The position numbers were made by a program, and so were the translations under genes. Below, in pieces: positions 1 through 13,372 of a stretch of DNA of 64,000 bases (positions are counted from its first letter, which is position 1; every line of letters starts with the position of its first letter). The DNA is from Whitmania pigra. Taxonomy: Eukaryota; Annelida; Clitellata; Hirudinida; Haemopidae. The stretch lies in assembly GCA_021613335.1 (NCBI GenBank), contig JAJTWR010000416.1, forward strand, positions 183,501-247,500, in the 5' to 3' direction. Below the pieces are notes generated by a model. The model saw only the letters and a program-made list of their open reading frames with translations, was not told where the DNA came from and did not search any database.

Positions 1-3000
1 AACTCATCTCGAGAGCAGATTGAAGGCAAAGTGGCTGAAAGGTAAAACCCATTAAAATTTATATTTATGGATGTTTTGATAGAAAAAATTTTATAAATCA
101 ATATAAAAGTCAATAAAATCAAAAAATTATGGATAAATTCAATTTTTCAAATGAGCAGTTCCACAATAATATCTTAATAAAATTTGCAATTTATTTTACG
201 CAGTCTAATGAGCATATTCTCAAATGCTTACGACAGAATAATTCGTCCATTCCGTCCGGGCAATCACTCCTTCCATCGCACCTGAGAGAAATGGGTATGC
301 ACCTGTCCTGGCATTGGAACTCATCATCACTGCATCCCACTGGGGCTGGAAAAACAATAGAAGCAATTTTGTGAACGACTGAACGTATTATAGTCAATAT
401 TTTCAAATGACTCAACATTTAAAGATTTGAAGTTAATTATTGTATGGTAAGTGATTTCGATAAACAATATCATTGTTTGAAATGCAATTTTTGGAACACA
501 GTTTTAAATTCGGGGCAGTCAAAAAACACATGAAAGCAAATTCTCGTGAGCTCACTGCATCCTTGTTCGTCAGACCCGTCGGCACATTCGTACTGAGAGT
601 TGCATCTGTACCTGCCGTCGATGCAAGTTCCGTCTCCACATCGAAACTCGCTCGGATAACATGGCCTGCTTGGAGTTGCTGTTTGAAGTGGAAAAGAAGG
701 AAAACATAGAAAGGACTCAACTCGAAGACTTAAGATTTAAATGAACTGTGAATAAATAATAACATACAATATGCAATAACAGGCACATTGTTACATTGAA
801 ATTTTTAATAAGTCAAAGATGTTGTGTCACAGATATTAATATTGTGTGAATGTAAACATAAATATAAACATATCGTACAAAAATGTATAAATTATTTTAA
901 AATATACACATTTCAGGCTTGAATTCAAGATGAAGAAGTTCTCACCATCATATCAAAAAAATGTATCATTTTATAGACACTGATTCAAAAATAAAATACT
1001 TTAAAGGAAGTTGACATTATGTTTTATTTATTAAGTTGTCATTCTAATTATATTTTTTTATAATTTATTATATTTCATTTGTTAAGTTTTATTGTAATTA
1101 TATTTTATTATAATTTATTACATCTCATTTATTTATTTATGAATGGATACAAACGGCAGTATAGTTCATCGCTTTGATCTTCACAATCAGGTCTTCCGTC
1201 ACACCTGTACGGAGTTGGTATGCACCTGCCGTTTTGGCATTGGAACTCCTCAGAAGTACATCCAGCTGGTACTGTAGCTGATGGAATAATTTTTTAGAAT
1301 TTAGTTTGCATTTAGCTGGAGCTTCTAAACATGGACGACTGGATGCATGGATGGATGGATGGATGGATGGATGGATGGATGGATGTATTCCAAAGCACAA
1401 AGATGGCGGAATTTAATTTATCCCCGAATAGCTGATAATTAAAGAGCAATACTGAATAATGAATTATATTATTTAATCATAATAATTAAAATTTTCGATA
1501 AAAAAGCATCATTATTAGGTACGAAGTAAATTGGAAACATAAAAAATATGCCAAACAATAATCATGAACTGACGGCAGTATAGTTCATCGCTTTGATCTT
1601 CACAATCAGGTCTTCCGTCACACCTGTATGGGATCGGTATGCACCTGCCGTTTTGGCACTGGAACTCCTCAGGAGAGCATCCAACTGGGACAGTTGCTGA
1701 TTGATTAAAAATGGATTAACTTACATTGCAACTTATAAATGACAATGGATTAACTTATATTGTTAATGTGACAAAGAGTTGTAAAATAATTGTCACAAAA
1801 ACACGTTCGCCTCCATGATTGACTAACACAATTTGTACAACTTGTACTGGATCACATATTGACATTTTTTTAGATAAGTAACCTAATATTAATTTAATTA
1901 ATAAACTATCATTATTACTGTATTATTTATTTATTTAATTATTAAAAATGATTTTTAAAATGATCAAAATCTAATCCTCGGCTCACGGCAGAAAAGTTCA
2001 TCCGTTCCATCGGAGCAGTCCGTCCTTCCATCACACCTTTGCCTGAGGCTGACACAACGTCCGTCACCGCATTGAAACTCTTCCGAGGAACAGGTTGGTC
2101 CTGGGCAATCATAACATCAGACTTAATTATTTATTAATAATTTTATTAAATAGATCAGACTAACTCATGTTAATGAACCACAGTCATGAATAGTAATGAC
2201 ATGTAAGCAAAATGATTAAGTGATGTGAAATTTGTCATAATCTCCATTGTTTTTGGCAGAAATAATAAACTAAACCTCTCAACAAATTTTCTCTTTCACT
2301 TCTCTAAAATGGTAAAAAAAAATAAAAGCTGAAAGATTTTCTCACGACACGAAGTCTCGTCAGATCCATCACTGCAGTGGTACTGGCCGTCGCACCTGTT
2401 GAACTCCGGAATGCACTGTCCATTGGAGCATGTGAATTCGTTTGCTCTACAGGGGGTTGGAATTTCTGCAACCAAGCAGCAGCATTCAATCAGATTCAAA
2501 TGAATTATTATTATTTATTATTTATTATTTAGTTAATAATTAACTAGAAATGAGAAATTTGACCAAATCTCAACCTTGGCCTCTGCAATTTTCACATTTT
2601 TATTAAATATTCGAAAACGTCTGTTAAGAGAAATCTGATAATCTTGTCCGTAATCATAATTTAAAACTTAACCCTAACTTATCACTAGATTGATAACTAC
2701 TAAACTAAATTCTTATCCTAATAACACACTAATTAATTAAAGGCCCATTCACAAACAAATACTGACCACATCCTTCTTCGTCAGATCCATCGGAGCAATC
2801 GTATTTACGGTCGCACCTGCTGGACAGAGGAACGCACTGCCTATTGTCACGGCAAACAAAGTCCGACTGGCTGCACCTTTCTGAGGGGGATTTTAAAAAA
2901 TTATAAAATTCTCATAAAATGCAGATTTGAAGGTCAAACAAATTAATAATTTAAAAACCATCTGGCTATTTATTACGTTGACATTAAGAATATTTGAGAA

Positions 3001-6000
3001 AAATTGAAAAACTGAAACTGAATCGACATGGATCTACTTTTATGATGCTCAAGCTCCCTCGAGACTGCAAATAAGAATTCATCGACGAGAAAAGATGGGA
3101 AAGGATTGAAATTGAATTAGGGATGCAACGAAAAATGTCATATTTGTCACAAGATTAGAATCAACAAGATTATTAGATGCAGATGTTCTTCTGCTGACAC
3201 CCACAAAACATAAATGAGCCAGTCTTTGTTTGAAGCTTTAAACAAAAAACGCTTCACTTTGAAAGCCCTAAACATGATCTTGTCTTACGTAGGACCTGCA
3301 TTGTCGGAGTGGTCTCCGTTTGGTGGAATACATGGATTCCTTTCAAAACGGTTTCTAATTGTGGACAACAAAAAAAGTGAAACGGTGTTTCTTGCTTTTG
3401 TTCCGGGCCATGACAACTCGTTGAAGCTTGGACATTTCATTGACTTAACTTAGGATGGAAAGGAGCGTAGGCTGTGAACACAATACCTTTGTACCTTTAT
3501 CAAAAGGTAGACCTTTTGACACAGCCAATAAGCATTGGCTCTCACGTGTCATGAGTACATCCAAAATAGAGCACGCCGAACGCATAAATGTTGCAGAAGT
3601 TAGCAAACCTGAGCAATCAGCCTCGTCAGAAAAGTCTGAACAGTCTCTTATTCCATCGCATCTTCTTTTAAGATCTATGCAATATCCATCGCCGCAATAG
3701 AAGCTATCTTCGGGACACCTTCCTTAAGTTGTAAAACAGCCAGTCAAATGTATGCCTAGACAATCGACTCCATAAATCTAAGCAAATTCTTTCTCAATCT
3801 ATTCACTCATTCTATAGGTCATGGGAAAGAAGTAAATGCAATTAAGTGACTGAAGACAATTTAAGAAGGAAAATGAATCACCAAACATGCAACTGGGTAC
3901 TTCTACATTCTAGAACTATAAGCTTTCAGTCTCTCTTAATTCTACTAACGATTAAATAATTAATTTTCGAAGCATTACTACTCAGCTATCATCTTTTAAT
4001 CTTACTAATTATTAAACAAATAAAAATTCAAGGACTCTGGATAGATAAGATTGATGGATGTTCTCACAAAAAAAACCCATGGTGCTAATTAAGAAATTGA
4101 ATCTGAGATATCCTTAGCACAGGTGAACAATTAATGGAAAAATATTAAACATCATGTCAACAACTCAAGATTTAAATAAAGGTATTAGAGATTGATCAGA
4201 GAAATTATACAAAGATCAACATGTTTTAAATGTGCTTATTAATATTATTATTAAATATCAATTTACAACAATTATCTAAATATACACAATTTGATTTCTT
4301 TGCAAATATTACAAAAATATAATAAAATTGCATTGTAATATTGTAAAAAATACTTAAATGAATTAACAACTTTTACAAAATTAGCACTATCAAATAATTA
4401 TTAATCATATTGACATGGGAACTCTTTGAATAAGAATATAAAAAACAACTACAAGCAAATCTCAGATATCATGCATTCTTAAATGTCATGCCAGTGAATC
4501 AAATTTTTCCAACTGATCTGCAACAGAACACCAGATGAAATAAAAATGAATAATTTTCAGTTAAATGCCATTCTAATTCCAAGTCACTCCAAACAACAGG
4601 GAAGACCCACTGGGCAAACTTTTGATATTTTCAAATATCTGGCCTTAGAAATTATTCAAAAATCTTGTCAGTTATTCAAGCAAAATTTATCCAAGCATTT
4701 ATTTATTTTTATTTATCACCCCGTTCTGCATAAGAAATAGCTTTCTATTGAAATGTATGGCTTTAAACAACAACAAACTACGTATCATGGATCAAATAAT
4801 TCTCAGCATTAAACAATTACTCTGCTCCATGATTTCTTTGAAAACCGAATTGAGTTTAAATGTTGATATTCAGTTGATATTCATATTAAGATGTTATTTT
4901 TGTAATGATCCTTCATGACATTGCAGTTATGCTTCATCTTGTCATAAATTCCACAAAATATGAACACAAAAAGACATTGGTTTTACATTACAAAGGCCAT
5001 TCAAAATGCAAGATTGTTTTTATGGTTTGAGTTTGGTCGGAGCTTATTTGAAATACGAAAAATAAAAAAACAGCCTGGCTAATGAATCTTAACAACAAAA
5101 AAAATTAAGGAATTTCCTTTATTGACTTTTATTGGCATATCTCTGGATGCGATTTACTAATTTATTTGCCATTTAGAATTACATTTTTGTCTGAGAAAAA
5201 TGTAATAACTCAGAGAAAAGCAATTAACAACATCTGGGGCTGCCAAATTAAAGTGTTATGTAATCATAAATAAATACAAATATAAAGACTTATATCTATC
5301 TGGATTCATTAATCAACATTAGTAGAATGATTAGAATAGTTTATGTTGAACAAAACAAACGTTCTTTGAACATTAAATACTGAATAATGAATTGACAATA
5401 ATTAAAACATACAAAATTAACGGAACTCAGTCATGAATTCCATTGCAATTTATTTCTTGCACCGGGCCAAAATAAAAACTGGTTGATTGTCGACTTTGAA
5501 TGGAATGCAGATGGATGCAGAGATAAATACTCTTGTGATTGATTTTCAAGAGTTCTTTGAAGGCAGCTCTAGCAAAAACATCCTTTTGAATCACTGCAGC
5601 AACAGCAAAATGATGTGAGAACCTGAGTGGCTCAGGTGCAAGATGCTCAACAAGCATCTGACTTCATCTCTTTTAGCTTTCTGAACAACAATCAATCTAT
5701 CAATTAGCTGATTTTACCAAAGATAGCATGCAGCGTTGTAGGAAGGAGTTAAGACAGAAATGTTTAAAATTTTTCTTCTTAACGTATTATCAAGAATAAT
5801 CATTCACTAGTGCAATGAACACTAAATGATAAATGGCTGATGTGTTTGTAAGGAAAATATTTATGGTTTGTTATTGAGCAAATGGGAAATGAGAAGGTAT
5901 AGTCAAAAAACATCATCTTTCAGCTGAAGTTGTTGCAATGTTCAACTAAATTGATATTTGGACTGCCTTGCACTTACATTCAGATAAACAAGTGCTCACT

Positions 6001-9000
6001 TAGAATTATCACTTTGATTGGTAAGCAAAGGAAGATGCTTTGAATAAGAAAAATTTAGCATTATTCCTTTGGCAGCAATACCCCATGAAAATCAAAAACT
6101 TATTTAAATAATATGTCCAGTCAGCATCAGATGATAAACATTTAAACAATTTTTTTTGTAACATTCCTAGGAAAGAAAGATTCCAAGGGAAATTTAGAAG
6201 ATAGTCATTAATGGCTAACTAAAATCTAATAAAAACCACCAAAATAGAAATAATGTCACAAAAAATAACAAAAAAACATGTCTGAATTATCAAACAAAAG
6301 TTGTTATTTGCTTCCCTTCTGAAGCTTCATCACATCAGGAGTGACACGATACGACACGACACGACACGATAAGTTGCGAAAGCTTAACAGTTGAAACACA
6401 ACATAATCACGAGATATGTTGTGGCAGACAGCAACTGTTTCAAACACATTTTTAAAATGTGTTTAAACAGATGCTTGCAACAAGAAATTATCTTTCCAGC
6501 CATTATTTTAAATTAAAAATATTTTTTAATTTTATAGGCAAAAATATTTTTTAAAATTTAAATTAAAAATATTTTTTTTTAATTTATAAAACCATGTGCT
6601 TATTACCAAAATTGCTAAACATTTCTTAACTCTGCATGTCCTTCACATCTAAATACAAAAGCATACAAAGGCACTACGAACAAAAACGACATATCTTGTG
6701 ATTATGTTGTGTTTCAACTGTTAAGCTTTCACAACTTATTAAGGAGCAGAGACTGAAATTTCCTACCGCAATCAATTTCATCGCTGCCGTCGAGACATTG
6801 GACGTAGCCGTCGCATCGATGCACGTCTGCAATGCAAGTCCCATCTCGACATTGAAATTCGTTGCCGCTGCACGACGACTCGCCCCACGTCGGAACAAAA
6901 CCTGTCTCCACTTCTGAAATAAATTCAAATCCACCGATCGAAACAACATTTCCACACATCGATCGTGCCAGAAAATGAATTCACAAATTGCTGAGCACTG
7001 AAATGAAATTGGGCTACAAAAAGATGGGCAGCTCCAAACAAACATACTGTGAGAATCTCTTCACACAAACAAAAAAGGATGTTGGAAAGGAAAGGATGGC
7101 ATGCACAACAACTGGTGAAACTGACCACAATCGAGTTCGTCCGAACCGTCTCTGCAATCGTAGTATCTGTTGCATCTCAGCCGATTAGATATGCAAGTCT
7201 TAGACTCTAGGCATTCAAATTCATCATCCGAACACCTCTTGCCTGCAGATTTTTACAAGTAATTGGCTGTTTCATTTTTAACTCAATCGATTGGCAATTT
7301 AGCTGTGCAAGCAGTTCTACATCCTCATCCCATTCCATAATAATATCCATTCTCGTTGATCGATTAATCTACAGTCCGGCCAACGTCGTTCTGGCAACGA
7401 AGCGCCAGCTTCCAAGCCACGTGAGAAAATGATTCGCAATTGTTGAAAAATTAAAGGTTAAAAATGCCAGGATCAAGGTTTCATGCATGAAAAAAATCAA
7501 ATTAAACTCATAAAAACAAAATGACGCAAAGTTTCCTCGTAACTTTGTTATTGTTGCATTTTAAGAATTTTAGGGAAAGCTAAAGTCGACTTTTGCAAAT
7601 CATTAGTCAACATGAAAAATAAGCAAAAACCAAAATCATATAACTGAATGGTAAAGCTCTGCAGTGGCAGATTTAAAGCAATAAAACTAAAGTAGTAACA
7701 GCTGGACAAAACAGAAAGACCAACTCTGAGCTAGGCAAGTTTGGCTTCAAACACATGCTTCAAGCCTCTTAACCCAGAACATATCTGCCTTTCCAATTTA
7801 CCTTGATGGATGTATTCGGGAGTGTAATCTCCTTGGATAGCGAACAAACGGGGTTCGAAGTGCATGTCCTCTAAATTCACGAAAATGGGGGCGTTCGGAA
7901 AAATTTCTTCCTCGTAAATTGGCAAGATCGCAGCCTGGTAAAAGCTTCTCTCGTCGAACAGCCTGTCGGCGGGCTTGGTGTAGGACACAGCTCCGCTCCG
8001 AGAATCCCTGGGGTAATGGATTCCGAGATAGTCTCCGGAGTTGACGATCCATCGGTCGGGAATGGTCACAGTGTGGACTCCGATGGAAGCGGGCATGAGT
8101 TTGAGTTTATTTCTGAGGACAAATGAAGTTTCGGTTTCGTTGTACCAAAGTCCAAGAAAGGCTTCTGCATAAGGATCGCCTCTATAATACTGAACGGATT
8201 TGAGCCATCCAAAGCACGTGAAAGGATGGCCAATCAAAAGAGAAGCCCGGGCATCACCCACTTGAGGCAAGTAACTTGGTTCCTTGCCCACAGAGCTGGG
8301 ACAAGACCAATCTAAATTTGAGAATAAGGGCCACAATGCAAATGAAACGAAATCAATATTGCATATTTAAATTATCCAACAAATGGCATCAGTTTTACAA
8401 GAGGAATTTGATATCTTGTAAACAATTGCATGAAAAATGTTCTGAAACAATTCTTAGAATATGGAATGTCGGATAGTTTTTTAACCACTAAGGGATAAAC
8501 AAATACATAATGATTCTCAAATGAATGTAAGTAATACTAGCACATTAATTAACACATACCACTAATAAGTATGTTTCACAATCTCTTTTTTGTGATTAAT
8601 GAATCAATAAATGATATTGAATAAATTTGTCATAAAACTTGCACAATTCATACTTTACTACAAAATAAATATGCTTCAATGTTTTGTCAAAACATTAATT
8701 ATCTCAAATAAATTAACAAACATTATTTCAACACCTTTTAAAATAAATATGTAAATGTGATTTTATATGATCACATTAGTTTGCAAGTAAGCTCAGAGGG
8801 TTGGTAAAGGTAAAGAATGCACTGCCACAAATACCTTGGGATGGATTGCTACATAAATGGTTCGTGAAAATTGCTTCCTATGCTTGCACATTTGCACGTG
8901 AATGATCTACATTTACATTTAAATTAAAAACAAACATCTGTCCATCCTAGCATTTCTAATAAGCAACAGAGCAGTTATGTTACAAATACTTTCAATCATC

Positions 9001-12000
9001 ATTAATTTAATTGGTTTAATGTTATTTAATGAGCTTAACATTAGCCAATACTCACTTATGCAATGGACTATAATCAAATAAATAAATTAATAAATAAATA
9101 AAGTCAATACTCACCAGCTTCCTTAGGTTGGAACTGAAATCCATCTACAGATACCCTCAAATTACCCAGTCTTCCGCTCGATAGGGCACTATAAATTTTT
9201 TTAAAGGCTTCATTTGGTGTCACCAAAACTCCTAAAGTCAACGTCATCGAAGCCACCGTCCTGCCCACGTCGTGTTCGAATGCACTTTAAAAACAAATTG
9301 AAATTAGTTGTAATGTTAAATGATAATGATAAATAACTTTATTGATTAATCGATTATTGATTCAGATTAATTGTATTAATTACATAAATTCACTCTGGAA
9401 GAAATTTTACCTCAAATCTGTAACTTCCACGTCGTATTGAGAGCTGTCGGCACCCAGCAAATGAAAAACTTGATACTTAACATCGTTTTTATAGGATTCA
9501 AGGTCACTTTGTGAAAGAGCTGACAGGTCTGGACTGAACACTTCATTTGAAACTATGGTCAATTTGACTAGGAATTGAACTGAAATTCAGAGGACATTTC
9601 TCAATTCATTTTCAATATTCCTGCTAAAAATATTTTCATTGAATAAAAATCAAAGTCCTTAAACCAGACAAATTTGGCAATGCAATGATTCTAAAGCACA
9701 GTTTTGATTCATTCTTTAAGAAAGCCTTTAAAATTCATTTGATGGAAATTATATATCAAAAAACAAAAAAAAAGAAATAATGAGGAATGGGAGTTGATGA
9801 AACAAGATTATTTTATCTACATTTATCCTTGACTAACAAATCAGCTGTTAGGAAAATTATAAGAAAATATAAAAAAGCAGAGCAATTTTAACCCAGAGTT
9901 GGTACAAATTGTGTTTCTGAATTAATACTTGCATAGCCTGACATTAAAACTAAAATTACATAACACAATTTGCTTATTCAATAAATTTAGTATATAAAAC
10001 TAATAATAACAACTTCCAAATCCTATTATTTTGGAAATATATTCCAATAACAATAATTAATATCATTAGAATAATTAATAACATTAGAATAATTAATATC
10101 ATCAGAACAATGAACATCATCAGTATTACGGTATATTTATCAAAATCTTTACGAAACTGTATCATGGAGCATAGATGACTGGGTATTCATCTTGTTAAAA
10201 AGGTGATAAAAAGCAAAGTTACCCTCAAACAAATTGTGTAAACAAATATTAATACATTGTTTCTAATGTTTAAAAAAAAATATTATGGGATGTTGTTATA
10301 TAAGAAATATTATAAGATGTTGTTATATAAGAAATATTATAAGATGTTGATATATAAGAAATATTATAAAATGTTGGTATATAAGAAATATTATAAGATG
10401 TTGATATATAAGAAATATTATAAGATGTTTGTATATAAGAAATATTATAAGATGTTGATATATAAGAAATATTATAAGATGTTGTTATATAAGAAATATT
10501 ATAAGATGTTGATATATAAGAAATATTATAAGATGTTGATATATAAGAAATATTATAAGATGTTGATATATAAGAAATGTTGTAAACAACGTGGATTGTG
10601 AACCCCTCTTTTTAACACTTCTATCTGAGTTTTTCAAGCTCATTTCTCTAATCTCATTAGTAGAAAACAAAATGGTAACACAAGTTAATATGGTATCGAC
10701 ACAAACCGCCATCGTCTGCGCTTCCCTCTTCGATTATTTCGCCATTTCCTGAGGAATCGCGCTGCATGTCTTCGTCGTCCAGCAGAGTTCCATCTCCGAA
10801 CCCAAAATCAAAATCATGGTTGGTATCTGCCTGTAGGAGAGAAAATATTAACTGCAGCAACTCAAAAATCTCTTATCACGAGAAGACAAAGAATCGTTTT
10901 AAGAACGAGATTAAAAAGAAGTGTTTTAAACTTTTTTCTTCTTCATCTTCTTAGGCAATAATTATTTGATTAGCCAGATTTCCTAGTCTTGTTTTAAAAG
11001 ATTAACTTAAGTGATCTAAAATTGAATGAGTCACTGAAGAGCAAGTATCAGCAACATAAGTCCTTGAATCAGCAAATTGTAGCATTGGTTTTTATGGGAA
11101 TTCTAATGAGATGACTCACACCTAGCGGTTCAGAGTTTGAAATAAGTTTTTGGTGCAGTAAAAGATTAAATCTGAATTAGAAAGAAAATACATGTTCCTC
11201 TAGCATCCCACTTCTTGCCAGAATGATTTGTGGCCAAAGTTTGCAATAGGTGTTAAGTTGTACTCATATATCTCGTAATGTTCTGGAACAATAATTATTT
11301 TTTTCAAGTACATCTGAATAAACCAAAATCTTAGATGAAAAGATTTGCAAGAACTTACAATCTAAAAAATCCTTTAAGAAGCAGTTTCGTATTTTTAACA
11401 AGCTTAAAAAAATTTATTCATTGACTCTCTGAACCTTGAATGATTAATGATTTCAAGTTGATGTCTTTTTAACATCATGTGAAGATTTTGCAGTGTTGGA
11501 ATAAATTGTGTAAATTTAAACTTCTCGATAAGATTTTATTCCCCCACAATTCAAAGTTGTATAAAGCAGTTATTAAATTTTCCCATTATGATTCCTAGTC
11601 GAAAACAGAATGTTTTAGGAAAAGAACTGCATAAAGGAATATAAAAAATATATTCAGAAGTTCAAGAATTTCAGTTCTATATGGATTACAAAGAGAGAAA
11701 TAAATAAACAAATAAATAGGGAATCAAAGCGCAAACTCACTGGAATATATGAACAGAAAGCGGACCTAAAACCAGAGAAATAATTGAGATTTCCAACAAG
11801 GAAGGCGCCAGTGAGAAATCAGCAACAAGTGGTTGACAAAGGTGTTTCATTGTAATGGATTTTATGAGTTATGTAAAAGTTATGGCAATGCTCAAAACAG
11901 AACAAAGGACAATATAGCAGCAGACAAAAATATGGAAAAAATTTAAAATTAATGTAGGATCCTGAGAGCTTTTGAAGACAAAAAATAGATAATAAAACAA

Positions 12001-13372
12001 TAAAATCTATTCAATAATTACTTCACTTTTACTGTCGATTTTTCTATAAATTTATAAATAAATTGTTAAATGAAGCATGTTCTTGAAAAAAAAATTCATT
12101 AAAGTTCAAATTTGAAGTGATAACATATCAGTAATTCCTAAATAATTCCACTGTTCTATATCATTTAGACATTTTAAACAACATAAGACTCTGAGCAAAA
12201 TATTTATCTCTGATACAAGTAAGCTCGTAAATAAAATATCTTTTGCATTTCTTTGGAAAACTCCTATCTCGCCTGTTAGCTCTAAAACAAATTGCTGCTT
12301 TGTGCAAAAACGTATGCAAACACTGCTCTCAAACGTTCACCCGTAAATTAAGAGACGAATACATTTACTTGCACATAAACCTCTTTAAAAGTCATAAAAA
12401 CGTGTTAAAAAGTGTCATTCAAGCAAGATTTCCAATGAATTTGGATAATAAAATCGTCCAAACCCACGCCTGCAATAACATTAGAGCCATTTCAGACGGA
12501 ATAAATCTCTTAAATTCTTAATCAGTTCTTCCTATTATAAATGTGGAAATGTTTTTAAATGTGTTAATATCGTAAAATTCATAGTTTCACCGTTTGTTTA
12601 TAAAAAAAAATTCAACAAGAAATTCAGCTTTTCATCGGAACACCGCACCCCTCGCTCGCCCTCATTTGACCCCAACTTCGAAGTGGATACCAAAACAATT
12701 GAAATGCGTTGCATCACATCAATTTGAAGAAAAAATTTAATTGGCTAGGAAAACATTTTCGCAATTTACTTCGCTCCGATAATTTATTACTTATTTTGGA
12801 GCTTAAACTAAAAATGGCGCAAACTATTTACACTCGACCGCCAGTTGTCGATTCGCTAACAGCACGAATACTGATAAAGAAAACAGACATCAAAAGACTC
12901 TTCTCATTGTGATGAAGCCATAGCTTCCTCAGATTTTAGGCAACAGCTGGGCTGCGTTAAAGACAAAGTATGTAGACTCATTATCAAGCAGTCATTTCGA
13001 AATTATTCCCACGTATATTTTCTGACAAAAATCTTTCGAAAACTCGAGATGCATTGTTAAACAATGAAAAATTTGCGTTGGCTTCAAAATCGGAACAGGA
13101 TAGACGATGAACGGTGTTATTTTAGTCTGAACGGTTCAAAGAATCCCATGCAAGTTAAATTCCAATTTGCCTCGCATTTGTTATCCTTGCTGTATGTATT
13201 TAAATGTTTTATTTTTTGTTTTCATTATAATCACCATCGTTAGCTTTAGCAATTGAAACCTGGATACCTGGATAAGAGAATTCTTGAGACCGTAGGTTCG
13301 TGCAGAAACTTGACGCGATAAGACGGTGACTACCACGATCAGCAACAAATTTCTTATGGATGGGACCCTCAT
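1..13372 (-). CDS. Perlecan-like proteoglycan (HSPG2/trol/UNC-52 type), N-terminal part; runs off the left edge
   Basis: Exons on the minus strand: 13372-13268, 10830-10707, 9579-9411, 9284-9115, 8311-7802, 7242-7126, 6913-6767, 3722-3609, 2880-2767, 2465-2346, 2100-1987, 1696-1574, 1277-1155, 678-556, 345-232, 34-1. Phases join throughout, giving about 773 codons before the edge. The ATG at 13372 opens a signal peptide (hydrophobic [11 protein letters not shown], cleavage near VSA). An acidic stretch follows with a Ser-Gly pair (DSSGNGE), a possible glycosaminoglycan site; then a SEA domain, an unfamiliar beta-rich domain (residues about 190-358), and ten complete LDLa modules with six cysteines and the SDE-type calcium signature. 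LDLa exons are symmetrical phase 1-1, as in the family. SEA followed by LDLa is the order at the start of perlecan; Ig, laminin-type and LG modules would lie beyond the window. The family is a secreted basement-membrane proteoglycan. Exons in the 3 kb gap 3723-6766 may have been missed; donors at 3608 and 13267 are weak. Confidence 0.8.
1155..1696 (-). repeat. Nearly identical tandem LDLa exons (1696-1574 and 1277-1155)
   Basis: The two 123-nt exons match over almost their whole length: same CQNGRCIP core, same [15 protein letters not shown] end. Similarity starts and stops close to the splice sites, and the adjoining introns are different. They are recent paralogous modules of the LDLa array. 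Confidence 0.8.
1341..1385. repeat. (GGAT)n tetranucleotide microsatellite
   Basis: About eleven GGAT units in the intron between LDLa exons at 1277 and 1696. Confidence 0.95.
3723..6766. other. Large intron of the perlecan-like gene
   Basis: AT-rich, without a recognisable LDLa signature on the minus strand. A short pentanucleotide array (ACGAC-type, about 6337-6369) lies in it. The vicinity of 3214-3453, in the next intron, has an open 79-codon frame on the plus strand that I cannot identify. Confidence 0.6.
7802..8311 (-). other. Single 510-nt exon encoding an unfamiliar beta-rich domain between SEA and the LDLa repeats
   Basis: The exon has a clear acceptor (AAATTTAG) and donor (GTAAAT), and both edges are phase 1, so it is a symmetrical, shuffle-able module of about 170 residues. 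Visible motifs include [38 protein letters not shown] and [11 protein letters not shown]. Alternating hydrophobic strands, aromatic residues and a GDxxGIHY-like segment suggest a jelly-roll or beta-sandwich fold resembling unannotated invertebrate extracellular domains with a W-x-F/Y-Y start and a late GD-x-IG-x-H/Y segment. It has three cysteines in about 170 residues and an N-glycosylation sequon (NET). I do not know it from vertebrate, fly or nematode perlecan. The fold assignment is inference. Confidence 0.6.
9115..9579 (-). other. SEA domain, two exons (9579-9411 and 9284-9115)
   Basis: About 113 residues. The first exon begins QFLVKLTIV and has [13 protein letters not shown] followed by KYQVFHLLG, typical of SEA beta1 and helix 1. 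The second has [14 protein letters not shown] and a final strand [10 protein letters not shown]. The GSVVV autoproteolysis motif is absent, so cleavage is not expected. The exon enters with two bases completing a codon begun in the acidic exon and leaves in phase 1 into the next domain. Its position directly after an acidic Ser-Gly exon matches domain I of perlecan. Confidence 0.75.
10268..10580. repeat. 27-bp minisatellite, about 11 copies
   Basis: Tandem unit of roughly ATGTTG(A/T)TATATAAGAAAT plus ATTATAAG, with few changes between copies. Being a multiple of three it leaves an open frame of [13 protein letters not shown] repeats, which is not a gene. It lies in the intron between the acidic exon and the SEA domain. 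Confidence 0.95.
10831..13267. other. First intron of the perlecan-like gene
   Basis: About 2.4 kb, AT-rich. Open frames at 12243-12521 and 12709-12912 resemble no family I know and lack convincing splice context. No other feature seen. Confidence 0.5.

Noticed and set aside
10257..10601. [15 protein letters not shown] protein
   Set aside because: Explained by the 27-bp minisatellite inside an intron.
12243..12912. Two small plus-strand frames within the perlecan first intron
   Set aside because: Translations look random, and no splice sites or family signatures support them.
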